This document shows positions 17,130 to 26,243 of a stretch of 64,000 nt of DNA, one piece after another. The DNA comes from Pseudomonas trivialis. Lineage in GTDB: Bacteria; Pseudomonadota; Gammaproteobacteria; Pseudomonadales; Pseudomonadaceae. The stretch's first letter is position 1. Each line of letters opens with the position of its first letter. Below the pieces are notes generated by a model, which ran no database searches, was not told the origin of the DNA, and was given only the letters and a program-made list of their open reading frames with translations. The DNA is taken from contig NZ_JYLK01000012.1 in NCBI RefSeq assembly GCF_001439805.1, positions 124,001 through 188,000 on the forward strand, read 5' to 3'. A program made the position numbers and the translations under genes.

Positions 17130-17372
17130 TCAATCAGCCTTATCAGTGCGAGCAAGAGGTTTGCCACGGGAAACCGGGGATACGTGGGCTGAACCGTTGT
17201 TCAGGGCCATCATCAACGCCGGCACCCAACGCCCGAGCAGCCCGAACAGGTCTCCTGCCCCAACCTGACGGTTGGCGGTTTTCAATACGCGACCCAGGCA
17301 GGCATCGTCATCACGGCTGGATGGCGAAGCATTCAGCATGTCACGCAAAGACTGTTCAAACGGATCGTGCAT
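17130..17372 (-). CDS. crfX: Small cluster protein CrfX
   Basis: An 80-residue soluble protein (MHDPFEQSLRDMLNASPSSRDDDACLGRVLKTAN...). It has a short hydrophobic stretch, LFGLLGRWVPALMMAL, and a basic tail. It has no recognised catalytic motif. The name follows its conserved place between cmaX and cmpX. Its stop lies within four bases of the cmpX start, implying translational coupling. Confidence 0.82.
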   Translation of the reverse strand: MHDPFEQSLRDMLNASPSSRDDDACLGRVLKTANRQVGAGDLFGLLGRWVPALMMALNNGSAHVSPVSRGKPLARTDKAD

Positions 17373-17459
17373 AAAGGACCTCTCGCAAGTGAATTAAAAG
17401 ACGAGGGTTAAATTCCTGAGGTCACATCCGACCCTTCCTACGTTCAGCTCGTATTCAGG

Positions 17460-18455
17460 TCAAACCCAGCGCAAACGTCGAAACAACCACCATTGCCCGA
17501 GCGCGACCGACACCATCAGCAGGCACGCTATCGCAAATCCATAGGGGCTGGAGGAGAAAGGAATACCTCCCACATTTATACCCAGCAGCCCCGTGAGAAA
17601 ACTCATCGGCAGGAAGATCCCGGTGATGATTCCGAAGCGGTACATGGTGCGGTTCATGCGCACGCTCAAACGCCGGTCTTCAGCTTCAAGTACAAGCCCC
17701 ACGCGCTCCCGGGTCAATTCCAGCTCTTCCAGGTAGCGGGTCAGGCTGTTGTTCAATTCGTTCCAGTAGTCGGCATCGTCGTCACAGAACCACGGTAATT
17801 TGATGCGCGTGAGCTGAGCGAAAATATCCCGCTGCGGCGCCAGGAACCGCTTCAGTCCAGCGGCTCTGCGACGGATCTGCAGAATGCTGCCGTGCTCCGG
17901 AGTATACCGTTCGTCGGCGTCGAGTTTTTCTTCCTCTGAATCGACGATTTCAGACAGGTCGGTCACCAGATCCTGCACTTTGTTGGTCAGGTACTGCGCC
18001 ATATAAAGGATGAGTTCAGAGGTATTTTTCGGCCCCTTGCCCTCCGCCAGTTGCACCAGCAGCTCATCGGTGGCGCGCAGTGGGCGCAAACGCAGGGAGA
18101 TCACCCGGCTGGCAGCGGCGAAGATGCGTGCCGAGACCATGTCCTCCGGCTCAGCGCCCGGGTTGAGATTGACGCCGCGCAGAAACAGCAGCAGCTCGGC
18201 GTCGGGCAACGGCAACAGGCGTGGACGGGTGTTCTCCTCCAGCAACAGGTCGCAGGCAAATTCGCTCAAGCCGCTGGATTGGCGCAGCCAGGTGCGGGTT
18301 TGCGGATGGCTGCGATCCCAATGCAACCACAGGCTTTCGCGGGGCTGCAGGTGCAGGTCGTCCAGTTCAGTCCGGGCAATCGAACGCGCGCCGCCTTTAC
18401 CGTCCAGCACCAGGGCATGCACCAGCCCCCATTGCGCGTTTTCTTCCTCGAACAT
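17460..18455 (-). CDS. cmaX: CmaX, CorA/ZntB-like metal transporter
   Basis: 331 residues of the 2-TM-GxN family. A long acidic, helical cytoplasmic domain is followed by two C-terminal helices. The GMN-type pore signature is present in altered form: FLTGLLGINVGGIPF has GIN in place of GMN, as in ZntB-like branches. The ATG at 18455 has AGGGG five bases upstream; a GTG at 18461 is possible. It heads the cmaX-crfX-cmpX-sigX-oprF cluster. Mg2+, Zn2+ or another divalent ion is plausible; the substrate is not decided by sequence. Confidence 0.85.
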   Translation of the reverse strand: MFEEENAQWGLVHALVLDGKGGARSIARTELDDLHLQPRESLWLHWDRSHPQTRTWLRQSSGLSEFACDLLLEENTRPRLLPLPDAELLLFLRGVNLNPGAEPEDMVSARIFAAASRVISLRLRPLRATDELLVQLAEGKGPKNTSELILYMAQYLTNKVQDLVTDLSEIVDSEEEKLDADERYTPEHGSILQIRRRAAGLKRFLAPQRDIFAQLTRIKLPWFCDDDADYWNELNNSLTRYLEELELTRERVGLVLEAEDRRLSVRMNRTMYRFGIITGIFLPMSFLTGLLGINVGGIPFSSSPYGFAIACLLMVSVALGQWWLFRRLRWV

Positions 18456-18480
18456 CCTCACCCCTGTCGGCTATTGCGGT

Positions 18481-18972
18481 TTATTCAGGCATCTTCAGCG
18501 GACTGGGCGACACGATCACACCGTTATTGTCGGCATAGATGTATTCCCCCGGACGAAATGTGACGCCAGCAAAGGTCACCACCACGTTCAGGTCGCCGAT
18601 GCCGCGCTTGTCGGTTTTCATCGGGTGGCTGGCCAGCGCCTGCACACCCAGATCGGTCTGGGCGATCACGTCGACGTCACGGATGCAGCCGTAGATCACC
18701 ATGCCTTCCCAGCCATTTTTTGCGGCTTTCTCGGCGAGCATGTCGCCCAGCAATGCGCGACGCAGCGAGCCACCACCGTCGACCACCAGCACCTTACCGG
18801 CACCCGGCAGGTCAACCTGCTCCCTGACCAGCGAGTTGTCTTCGAAACATTTGAGGGTGACGATCTCGCCGCCAAAGGAATCGCGGCCACCGAAATTGCT
18901 GAACATCGGCTCGACCACCTGCACCAGGTCGGGGTAGGCATCGCACAGGTCGGGGGTTACGTAATGGATCAT
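18481..18972 (-). CDS. rraA: RraA-family protein (RNase E activity regulator / aldolase-like)
   Basis: 163 residues, the usual RraA length, with VEPMFSNFGGRDSFGGEIVTLKCFEDNSLV and the pocket motif VLVVDGGGSLRRALLGDMLAEKA, then GMVIYGCIRDVD. RraA trimers inhibit RNase E in enterics. The wider fold includes 4-hydroxy-4-methyl-2-oxoglutarate aldolases, and the G-x20-R-D signature seen here (ALLGDMLAE...GCIRDVD) is shared by those aldolases, so enzymatic activity cannot be excluded. The ATG at 18972 has GGAA upstream. Confidence 0.85.
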   Translation of the reverse strand: MIHYVTPDLCDAYPDLVQVVEPMFSNFGGRDSFGGEIVTLKCFEDNSLVREQVDLPGAGKVLVVDGGGSLRRALLGDMLAEKAAKNGWEGMVIYGCIRDVDVIAQTDLGVQALASHPMKTDKRGIGDLNVVVTFAGVTFRPGEYIYADNNGVIVSPSPLKMPE

Positions 18973-19148
18973 CGTTAAGATTCCCTTGCGTCAAAAAGCT
19001 GTCTTTGGAAAGAAGCGTCTGCCTCGCAGCTTCGCAACATCCCATCCGTTTCGCCGCAACGCAAGCGCGCGGCAGCGACTGAATATGACCAGAAGCGTTT
19101 AACGCGTCATAGCTTAGCCGCAACCGCAGATCAGCGAAAAGCCCCGGA

Positions 19149-20138
19149 TCAAGCCGTGGCCATCAGCTCGGGCCGGGCAGCGGACAACGGTGTCAGCGGA
19201 TCTTTCAGCCACTGCGCCGCCAACGGCCAGACCTCAGCCTGCGCGGCCTTGCTGACGAGCATTTCCACATGGCCGAAATCCCCGGTAAACCCTTGCCCGC
19301 GCCCCAGACACAGGTATTGGCGATGCTCGCTGCCCACTTGTTCGAACAGCTTGCGGCAGGCCCAGTCCGGGTCTTGTTCGTCGCCCGCGGCGCTCACCGC
19401 CAGCAACGGCACGTCGACCTGGGCCAGGCCCTTCCACCAGTCGGCGTCGGCATCGCCAAACCGGCCGAACAGGCCGTTCCAGCGCAACGCCTCGATCAAC
19501 ACGCCAGCGGGCTCATCTTCCGGCCCCCGCTTGAAACGCGGCCCGGACACATGGGCAAAGCGCTTGAGCAACCAGCGACCCGCCCATTCCACCGGCGGAA
19601 TTTTCAACGGCCAGTGCGTGCGGCTGACCTGACAGCCAAACAACGCCGCCGACGCCACCGCCGATGCATCCAGGTGACGCGCCCCGAGGGCTGCTGCCAG
19701 GGTGATAGCGCCGAGAGAATGTCCGATCCAATGCGGCGTCTGCGCGCTTTGCTCACGCACGAAAGCGCCGATGGCCGGCAAATCGTAACGCGCATAGTCC
19801 GCCACGCGATTTTTCGCATAGTCCTGGTTGCGCCTGGACAGCCCGTGCCCGCGCATTTCCGGCACCCACACATCAAACCCCTGGCGCGCCAGATAGGCGC
19901 CAAGACCGAGGCCTTTGGGCGAATACCAGAAACGCCGATTGGAAAAACTGCCGTGCAACAGGATAACCGCAATGCCCCGGTTTTCCGGGACATCGGCCAG
20001 GCCCAAACGGGTCACTGCCAGCTCGACGGTGCCGTCGGGGCTGTTACCGGGTTTGAGGCGATACACGTCTTCACTCAGGTCGCCACGACGTTCAGCACTG
20101 ATCAGGGCGACGGGAAACAGATTGCTGCTGCTTTGCAT
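19149..20138 (-). CDS. Alpha/beta hydrolase
   Basis: A 329-residue alpha/beta-fold hydrolase. It shows the oxyanion segment VILLHGSFSNRRFW, the nucleophile elbow WIGHSLGAITLAAALG and a late catalytic His region (GRGQGFTGDFGHVEML). There is no signal peptide, so it is cytoplasmic. Typical substrates (esters, lipids, polyhydroxyalkanoate-like compounds) cannot be told apart here. The ATG at 20138 was chosen over a TTG at 20153. The gene is conserved beside ppsA in Pseudomonas, as I recall. Confidence 0.85.
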   Translation of the reverse strand: MQSSSNLFPVALISAERRGDLSEDVYRLKPGNSPDGTVELAVTRLGLADVPENRGIAVILLHGSFSNRRFWYSPKGLGLGAYLARQGFDVWVPEMRGHGLSRRNQDYAKNRVADYARYDLPAIGAFVREQSAQTPHWIGHSLGAITLAAALGARHLDASAVASAALFGCQVSRTHWPLKIPPVEWAGRWLLKRFAHVSGPRFKRGPEDEPAGVLIEALRWNGLFGRFGDADADWWKGLAQVDVPLLAVSAAGDEQDPDWACRKLFEQVGSEHRQYLCLGRGQGFTGDFGHVEMLVSKAAQAEVWPLAAQWLKDPLTPLSAARPELMATA

Positions 20139-20198
20139 AATGCTCTTGCACAAAAAAGGGCGGCGTCCGCGAGGATTCCCGCCCTGTACAGATAAGAA

Positions 20199-20227
20199 TG
20201 CCGGTCACCCGCGAGGGTAACCGGCAC
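20199..20227. terminator. Intergenic hairpin between hydrolase and ppsA
   Basis: Inverted repeat TGCCGGT(C)ACCC / GGGT(A)ACCGGCA with a four-base loop. T-tracts on both sides are poor (CTTTTGA on the plus side), so a terminator role for ppsA is likely but not certain. Confidence 0.45.
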
Positions 20228-20243
20228 TTTTGACGTAACGACT

Positions 20244-22619
20244 TTAAGCGGACGCTTGGCCTTCCGCGAGGAAGAACCAGGTTTCCAGTACCGAATCAGG
20301 GTTCAGCGAGACGCTTTCGATGCCCTGCTCCATCAGCCATTTGGCCAGGTCCGGGTGATCGGAAGGGCCCTGGCCGCAGATGCCGATGTACTTGCCCGCC
20401 TTGTTACAGGCCTGGATGGCGTTGGCCAGCAGCTTCTTGACCGCAGGATTTCGCTCGTCGAACAAGTGCGCAATGATCCCCGAGTCGCGGTCCAGGCCCA
20501 GGGTCAACTGGGTCAGGTCGTTGGAGCCGATGGAGAACCCGTCGAAGAACTCCAGGAACTCTTCGGCCAGGATCGCATTGGACGGCAACTCGCACATCAT
20601 GATCACGCGCAGGCCGTTTTCGCCACGGGACAGGCCGTTTTCGGCCAGCAGGTCGACCACCTGACTCGCCTCGCCCAGGGTGCGCACGAACGGCACCATG
20701 ATTTCAACGTTGGTCAGGCCCATCTCGTTGCGTACACGTTTGAGCGCGCGGCATTCGAGTTCGAAGCAGTCACGGAACGCTTCGCTGATGTAACGCGAGG
20801 CACCGCGAAAGCCCAGCATCGGGTTTTCTTCTTCCGGCTCGTAGAGCTTGCCGCCGATCAGGTTGGCGTACTCATTGGACTTGAAGTCCGACAGGCGCAC
20901 GATCACCTTTTTCGGGTAGAACGCCGCCGCCAGGGTGCTGATGCCTTCCACCAGCTTGTCGACATAGAAGCCCACGGGGTCGTTGTAACCGGCGATGCGC
21001 TTGTCGACGCTCTCTTTAATGTCCAGCGGCAGCCCGTCGTAGTTCAACAGGGCCTTGGGGTGCACGCCGATCATGCGGTTGATGATGAACTCGAGGCGGG
21101 CCAGGCCCACACCGGCGTTCGGCAACTGCGCGAAATCGAAGGCACGGTCCGGGTTGCCGACGTTCATCATGATCTTGAACGGCAGGTCGGGCATGGCGTC
21201 GATGGAGTTCTGTTTGATGTCGAAGCCCAGCTCGCCTTCGAAGATGAAACCGGTATCGCCTTCGGCGCAGGACACGGTCACGCCCTGACCGTCTTTCAAC
21301 AGCTGGGTGGCATTGCCGCACCCCACGACCGCCGGGATGCCCAGCTCACGGGCGATGATCGCCGCGTGGCAGGTACGCCCGCCACGGTTGGTGACGATGG
21401 CGCTGGCGCGTTTCATCACCGGTTCCCAGTCCGGGTCGGTCATGTCGGAGACCAGCACGTCCCCCGGCTGGACCTTGTCCATCTCGGACACATCCTTGAT
21501 GATCCGCACCTTGCCCGCGCCGATGCGCTGGCCAATGGCACGGCCTTCCACCAGCACGGTGCCGGTTTCCTTCAACAGGTAGCGTTCCATGACGTTGGCC
21601 GAGGTGCGGCTCTTCACGGTTTCCGGACGGGCCTGCACGATGTACAGCTTGCCGTCGTCACCGTCCTTGGCCCACTCGATGTCCATCGGGCACTTGTAGT
21701 GCTTTTCGATGATCATCGCTTGTTTGGCCAGTTCGCTGACTTCGGCGTCGCTCAGGCAGAAGCGCGCGCGTTCGGCCTTGTCCACGTCCACCGTCTTGAC
21801 CGAGCGACCGGCCTTGGCTTCGTCGCCGTAGATCATCTTGATGGCTTTGCTGCCCAGGTTGCGGCGCAGGATGGCCGGGCGACCGGCCTCAAGGGTGTGC
21901 TTGTGCACGTAGAATTCGTCCGGGTTGACCGCGCCTTGTACGACGGTTTCGCCCAGGCCGTAGGCGCCGGTGATGAACACCACGTCACGGAAGCCCGACT
22001 CGGTATCGAGGGTGAACATCACGCCGGCGGTGCCGGTTTCCGAACGCACCATGCGCTGCACGCCCGCAGACAGGGCCACCAGCTTGTGGTCGAAACCCTG
22101 GTGCACGCGGTAGGAAATGGCGCGGTCGTTGAACAGCGAGGCGAACACTTCCTTGGCTGCGCGGATCACGTTTTCCACGCCACGGATATTCAGGAAGGTT
22201 TCCTGCTGACCGGCAAAGGAGGCGTCGGGCAAGTCTTCGGCGGTGGCCGAGGAGCGCACGGCGACGGCCATGTCCGGATTGCCGGCCGACAGGGTGGCGA
22301 AGGCGGTACGAATTTCTTCGTTGAGCTTTTCAGGGAACTCGGCCTCCATGATCCATTGGCGGATCTGGCTGCCGGTTCGGGCCAGGGCGTTGACGTCATC
22401 GACGTCCAGAGCGTCCAGCGCGGCGTGGATCTGAGCGTTGAGGCCGCTCAGCTCAAGGAAATCACGGTACGCCTGGGCCGTGGTGGCGAAACCACCGGGC
22501 ACCGACACACCTGCGCCTGCAAGATTACTGATCATCTCGCCGAGGGATGCGTTCTTGCCCCCTACGTGCTCTACATCATGGACGCCGAGCTTATCGAGGG
22601 AAACTACGTACTCTACCAA
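20244..22619 (-). CDS. ppsA: Phosphoenolpyruvate synthase
   Basis: A 791-residue enzyme converting pyruvate and ATP to PEP, AMP and phosphate for gluconeogenesis. The N-terminal ATP-grasp domain has GGKNASLGEMISNL and AVRSSATAEDLPDASFAGQQETFLN. The phospho-histidine domain has GGRTCHAAIIARELGIPAVVGCG. The C-terminal PEP-binding barrel has VRLSDFKSNEYANLIGG, MLGFRGASRY and SIGSNDLTQLTLGLDRDS. A TTG start at 22619 (TTGGTAGAGTACG) is preferred: GGAGAGA lies about seven bases upstream and the resulting length matches the family. An ATG at 22655 would add twelve residues. It is divergent from ppsR, its regulator. Confidence 0.96.
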   Translation of the reverse strand: MVEYVVSLDKLGVHDVEHVGGKNASLGEMISNLAGAGVSVPGGFATTAQAYRDFLELSGLNAQIHAALDALDVDDVNALARTGSQIRQWIMEAEFPEKLNEEIRTAFATLSAGNPDMAVAVRSSATAEDLPDASFAGQQETFLNIRGVENVIRAAKEVFASLFNDRAISYRVHQGFDHKLVALSAGVQRMVRSETGTAGVMFTLDTESGFRDVVFITGAYGLGETVVQGAVNPDEFYVHKHTLEAGRPAILRRNLGSKAIKMIYGDEAKAGRSVKTVDVDKAERARFCLSDAEVSELAKQAMIIEKHYKCPMDIEWAKDGDDGKLYIVQARPETVKSRTSANVMERYLLKETGTVLVEGRAIGQRIGAGKVRIIKDVSEMDKVQPGDVLVSDMTDPDWEPVMKRASAIVTNRGGRTCHAAIIARELGIPAVVGCGNATQLLKDGQGVTVSCAEGDTGFIFEGELGFDIKQNSIDAMPDLPFKIMMNVGNPDRAFDFAQLPNAGVGLARLEFIINRMIGVHPKALLNYDGLPLDIKESVDKRIAGYNDPVGFYVDKLVEGISTLAAAFYPKKVIVRLSDFKSNEYANLIGGKLYEPEEENPMLGFRGASRYISEAFRDCFELECRALKRVRNEMGLTNVEIMVPFVRTLGEASQVVDLLAENGLSRGENGLRVIMMCELPSNAILAEEFLEFFDGFSIGSNDLTQLTLGLDRDSGIIAHLFDERNPAVKKLLANAIQACNKAGKYIGICGQGPSDHPDLAKWLMEQGIESVSLNPDSVLETWFFLAEGQASA

Positions 22620-22798
22620 GGTGATCTCTCCACTTTCTGTGTTGGAAAAGCTCATGGACGCCAGCGGCTCAGTAGGAGCATTCGCCAGCGCTTGTGGCCT
22701 GGACCTGGAAAATAAGTGAGAATGCGGCCCACTGCGGGACAGCAAAATCGCGCCTATCATATCCAAGATTCGCCATCAGCTTAAGGCCCAGGGCTCAA

Positions 22799-23617
22799 AT
22801 GAAACGATCTGCTTTCTTTATCTCCGATGGCACCGGCATTACTGCCGAAACCCTGGGCCAAAGCCTGCTCGCGCAGTTCGAAAACATTACCTTCGCCAAA
22901 TTCACCCGGCCTTATATAGACAGCGTGGATAAAGCGCGGGCCATGGTACAACAAATCAATCTGGCGGCTGAAAAAGACGGCTGCCGCCCGATCATTTTCG
23001 ACACCATCGTTAACCAGGACATTCGTGAGATTCTCGCGACCTCCAATGGTTTCATGATCGACATCTTCTCCACCTTCCTGGCGCCACTGGAGCAGGAGCT
23101 GAGTGAACACTCCTCCTATTCGGTAGGAAAGTCCCACTCGATCGGGCATAACTCCAACTATATGGAGCGTATCGAGGCGGTCAACTTCGCCCTCGACAAC
23201 GACGACGGCGCACGCACGCATTACTACGACAAGGCCGACCTGATCCTGGTAGGCGTCTCGCGTTGCGGCAAGACGCCGACCTGTCTGTACATGGCCATGC
23301 AATTCGGCATCCGCGCGGCCAACTACCCGCTGACCGAAGACGACATGGAACACCTGACCCTGCCCGCCGCCCTGCGCGCGCACTCGCACAAGCTGTTCGG
23401 CCTGACCATCGACCCGGACCGCCTGACCGCCATCCGCAACGAGCGCAAGCCCAACAGCCGCTATTCGAGCTATGCCCAGTGCGAGTTCGAGGTGCGTGAA
23501 GTGGAAAATCTGTTCCGTCGCGAGAATATTGCGCATATCAACTCCACGCATTTTTCGGTGGAGGAGATCTCGGCGAAGATTCTGGTGGAGAAAGGGGTGG
23601 AGCGCAGGTTCAAGTAA
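22799..23617 (+). CDS. ppsR: PEP synthase regulatory kinase/pyrophosphorylase
   Basis: A 272-residue DUF299 protein. It inactivates PpsA by ADP-dependent threonine phosphorylation and reactivates it by phosphate-dependent dephosphorylation. It shows the N-terminal SDGTGITAETLGQSLLAQF, the P-loop GVSRCGKTP at residues 152-160 and ERKPNSRYSSYAQCEFE. Its divergent position against ppsA, with about 180 bases between, is the normal Pseudomonas arrangement. Confidence 0.95.
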   Translation: MKRSAFFISDGTGITAETLGQSLLAQFENITFAKFTRPYIDSVDKARAMVQQINLAAEKDGCRPIIFDTIVNQDIREILATSNGFMIDIFSTFLAPLEQELSEHSSYSVGKSHSIGHNSNYMERIEAVNFALDNDDGARTHYYDKADLILVGVSRCGKTPTCLYMAMQFGIRAANYPLTEDDMEHLTLPAALRAHSHKLFGLTIDPDRLTAIRNERKPNSRYSSYAQCEFEVREVENLFRRENIAHINSTHFSVEEISAKILVEKGVERRFK

Positions 23618-23637
23618 TCAACGCCGGCATGAACCGA

Positions 23638-23720
23638 GGGAGGGGCTTGCTCCCGATTGCAGTGTGTCAGTTAACACATTCATCAACTGATTCACCGTAA
23701 TCGGGAGCAAGCCCCTCCCA
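23638..23720. repeat. REP doublet (REPIN) between ppsR and the MocR regulator
   Basis: Two copies in inverse orientation of GGGAGGGGCTTGCTCCCGAT (23638-23657 and 23700-23720) separated by a 42-base centre. They form one long hairpin typical of P. fluorescens REPINs, which are moved by RAYT transposases elsewhere in the genome. Confidence 0.92.
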
Positions 23721-23738
23721 CAAAAAGCCTGATCTGCC

Positions 23739-25163
23739 TTACAGATGAAACCTTCCCCCACCCTGCCCAAGCGCGGTCGCCAACGCATCAAACCCCGCCC
23801 GCAATAACTGATCATCCCCGGACGTGTTACAGATACTCGCCCGAATAAACTGCGGCACCGCCGTCTGACCCACCGCAAAGGCTTCTGCCGTGGCGATCAG
23901 GTAATTGTTCTGCTTGAGTTCGGCCTCGATTTCCGACGCGCGCCAGGGCTCCGGCACTTCGATCCAGAAATGCGGACTGTTGAGGTGGGTACAGTAAGCC
24001 AGGCCCGCCAGCAAATCCTGCACCAGCGCCTTGCGTCGGCTGATCTCGCTGATCTGCTGGCGCAACAGGTATTCCGCCGTGCCGTTTTCGATCCACTGGG
24101 TGGCCAGTTCCAGGGTCACCGGCGTAGCCATCCAGCAGGTGGAACGCAGGGCGGCGGAAATGCGGCTGACCAGCGCGGGCGGCGCATGCACATAACCCAC
24201 GCGCAACCCGGCTGACACCGCCTTGCTCAGGCTGCTGATCAAAATCGTACGCTCGGGCGCGAAATAGCTGAGCGGCGGCGGCCGGTCTTCCACCAGAACA
24301 CCGTGGGCCTCATCCTCAAGAATCAACAGATTGTGTTCACGACAGACTCTGGCCAGCGCTTCGCGGCGCGCCACCGACAACACCGCCGTCGTGGGATTCT
24401 GAATAGTGGGCGTGCAGTACAACGCCGAAATTCGGTGATTACGACAGACTTCATCCAGCGCCCCCGGCAACACACCCTCTTCATCCATCTCCAGACCGAT
24501 CAGGCGAATACCGAGCATGCGTGCCGCCGTGATCAATCCCGGATACGTCAGCTGCTCGGTGACCACCGTATCGCCAGCCCGCAGCAGGGCCATCATGGCG
24601 CAGAGCAAGCCGTGCTGGCCGCCATTGACGCAGATGACCTGCTCGGGAATCGGATGGAAATCGCGCTGTACCAGCCACTGCGCACCGGCTTCGCGGTAGC
24701 GCGGCAGCCCGGCGTCCGGGGTATAGGCACTGATTTCCTGGAGAAACTTGGCATTGGTCGACAGGGTCTGGAAGCTCTGCGCCAGGAACACCGTCTCTTG
24801 CCCGGGGATATGCATGTTGCGGCTCATGTCGAAGTACTGGCGCGGCTCCTCGCTGACATTGCGAAAGCCTTCATCGCGCTGGCGCTCCATCCCGCGCTTG
24901 CGCACGAAGGTGCCGTCACCGACCCGCGCCACCACCAGCCCCAGACGCTCCAGCTCGCCGTAGGCGCGGCTGATGGTGCCGATGGTGACGCCCAGATTGT
25001 CCGAAAGCACCCGATGGGGCGGCAGTTTTCGTCCCGGTTCAATCAAGCCCTCAAGGATGCCGCGCTCCATGACATCGGACAGGCGCTTGTACTTGACGCC
25101 CTGCCCGTTGGACAACCCCTCACGCATAATTGACACCATGTCAATATTTGTTTTGACAGTCAT
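23739..25163 (-). CDS. MocR-family (GntR-aminotransferase) transcription regulator
   Basis: 474 residues. A GntR winged helix occupies residues about 20-90 (YKRLSDVMERGILEGLIEPGRKLPPHRVLSDNLGVTIGTISRAYGEL). A class I aminotransferase-like domain follows, with the PLP lysine region ILISSLSKAVSAGLRVGYV and the phosphate/ring contacts GGQHGLLCAMMALL and YCTPTIQNPTTAVLS. MocR proteins sense amino acids or PLP adducts. The ATG at 25163 has AGGGCG upstream. It is divergent from the EamA exporter operon by 104 bases and is its probable regulator. A perfect inverted repeat lies at 25129-25145, inside its own first codons. Confidence 0.92.
   Translation of the reverse strand: MTVKTNIDMVSIMREGLSNGQGVKYKRLSDVMERGILEGLIEPGRKLPPHRVLSDNLGVTIGTISRAYGELERLGLVVARVGDGTFVRKRGMERQRDEGFRNVSEEPRQYFDMSRNMHIPGQETVFLAQSFQTLSTNAKFLQEISAYTPDAGLPRYREAGAQWLVQRDFHPIPEQVICVNGGQHGLLCAMMALLRAGDTVVTEQLTYPGLITAARMLGIRLIGLEMDEEGVLPGALDEVCRNHRISALYCTPTIQNPTTAVLSVARREALARVCREHNLLILEDEAHGVLVEDRPPPLSYFAPERTILISSLSKAVSAGLRVGYVHAPPALVSRISAALRSTCWMATPVTLELATQWIENGTAEYLLRQQISEISRRKALVQDLLAGLAYCTHLNSPHFWIEVPEPWRASEIEAELKQNNYLIATAEAFAVGQTAVPQFIRASICNTSGDDQLLRAGFDALATALGQGGGRFHL
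25129..25145. promoter_or_regulatory. Candidate operator, perfect inverted repeat
   Basis: ATTGACA-CCA-TGTCAAT, seven-base arms with a three-base spacer. A further TTGACA half-site lies at 25153-25158. It sits in codons 7-12 of the MocR gene, close to the divergent promoters, and may be an autoregulatory site or a promoter fragment. Confidence 0.4.
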
Positions 25164-25266
25164 CTTTCGCCCTAATAGTGTGCTTTTACGGGTTCAATCG
25201 CCGATTTTTACTGCGCGCTACACGCTCAATATAGAGTTCAATGTCGGCTCATGGAAGCAATAAACG

Positions 25267-26217
25267 ATGCCAATGTCTGCTGTTCTCGAAAACACCGCCA
25301 AAACAAAAACCCCCAAACAGTGGTTGCCCGGCCTGGTGACCAGTGTGATGTTTCTTATCGTGTGCCTGAGCTGGGGCACTACGTGGCTGGGCATCAAGAT
25401 TGCAGTGGAAAGCGTGCCGCCGCTGACGTCCGCCGGCCTGCGCTTTCTGATCGCGTTCCCGCTGTTCCTGTGTTTTGCCAGGGTGCGCCGCGAGCCGATC
25501 CTGTTTCCCCGGGAAAGCCGCTGGTTTTTCGTATTCGTGACATTGTCCTACTTCAGCGTTCCGTATTACCTGCTCAACTACGGCGAGATGCATGTCTCGT
25601 CGGGCCTCACCGCCCTGCTGTTCAGCTGCATGCCGGTGTTCATCCTGATTTTTTCCGCGCTGTTTTTGCGCGAACGCATCTACTTTTCCCAGGTGGTCGG
25701 CATTGGTATCGGTTTCGGCAGTCTCTACATGATCATCCGCAGCCAGGGCCTGCACCTGGACCACGCCGAGTTCTTCGGGGTGCTGGCAATCCTCACCGCC
25801 GCGATCATGCATGCGCTGTGCTACGTGATTACCAAGCAAAAAGGCAGCGCCATCAGCGTGATCACCTACAACACCCTGCCCATCGGCATTGCCGGCCTGA
25901 TGCTGTTCGTGGCCGGTCTGTGGTTTGAAACACCGACGTTCGAAGACATCACCCTGCGCTCCTGGAGCGCGCTGTTCTACCTGGGGCTGGTGGCGTCGGT
26001 GGGCGGTTTCATCGTGTATTTCATGCTGCTCAAACGCCTGAGCCCGATCATCCTGTCGTTCGTGTTCATTATCTTCCCGGTGTTCGCGGTGATCATCGGC
26101 GCCTGGTACGAGGGCGTGGCGCTGTCCCGTGACCTGATGCTCTACTCGGCGATCCTGCTGGCCGGTTTTGCGATCACCAAACTGCCCATTGAAAAACTCC
26201 TGGCCAAGAAAAATTGA
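25267..26217 (+). CDS. EamA/DMT-family transporter, probable amino-acid exporter
   Basis: 316 residues with ten hydrophobic helices arranged as two EamA repeats. The first begins VTSVMFLIVCLSWGTTWLGIKIAVESVPPL, with GLRFLIAFPLF following; the second starts near GVLAILTAAIMHALCYVI. DMT carriers of this class (EamA/YdeD, RhtA) export cysteine, O-acetylserine, threonine and analogues. It is first in the operon with the JAMM-ThiS-E1-rhodanese protein and divergent from a MocR regulator, so export of the product made by the operon is inferred. The ATG at 25267 is followed by a second ATG at 25273; GGAAG lies about ten bases upstream. Confidence 0.9.
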   Translation: MPMSAVLENTAKTKTPKQWLPGLVTSVMFLIVCLSWGTTWLGIKIAVESVPPLTSAGLRFLIAFPLFLCFARVRREPILFPRESRWFFVFVTLSYFSVPYYLLNYGEMHVSSGLTALLFSCMPVFILIFSALFLRERIYFSQVVGIGIGFGSLYMIIRSQGLHLDHAEFFGVLAILTAAIMHALCYVITKQKGSAISVITYNTLPIGIAGLMLFVAGLWFETPTFEDITLRSWSALFYLGLVASVGGFIVYFMLLKRLSPIILSFVFIIFPVFAVIIGAWYEGVALSRDLMLYSAILLAGFAITKLPIEKLLAKKN

Positions 26218-26243
26218 GCCTCCCACCACGACGCGAGAGCAAC

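Noticed and set aside
20256..22715. An 819-codon plus-strand frame opposite ppsA
   Set aside because: Same reason: a strong complementary-strand artefact of a GC-rich, codon-biased gene. PpsA motifs are unambiguous on the other strand.
23638..23720. REP hairpins considered as CRISPR repeats or transcription terminators
   Set aside because: They occur as isolated inverse pairs, without regular direct repeats and spacers and without a T-tract. REPIN structure explains them fully.
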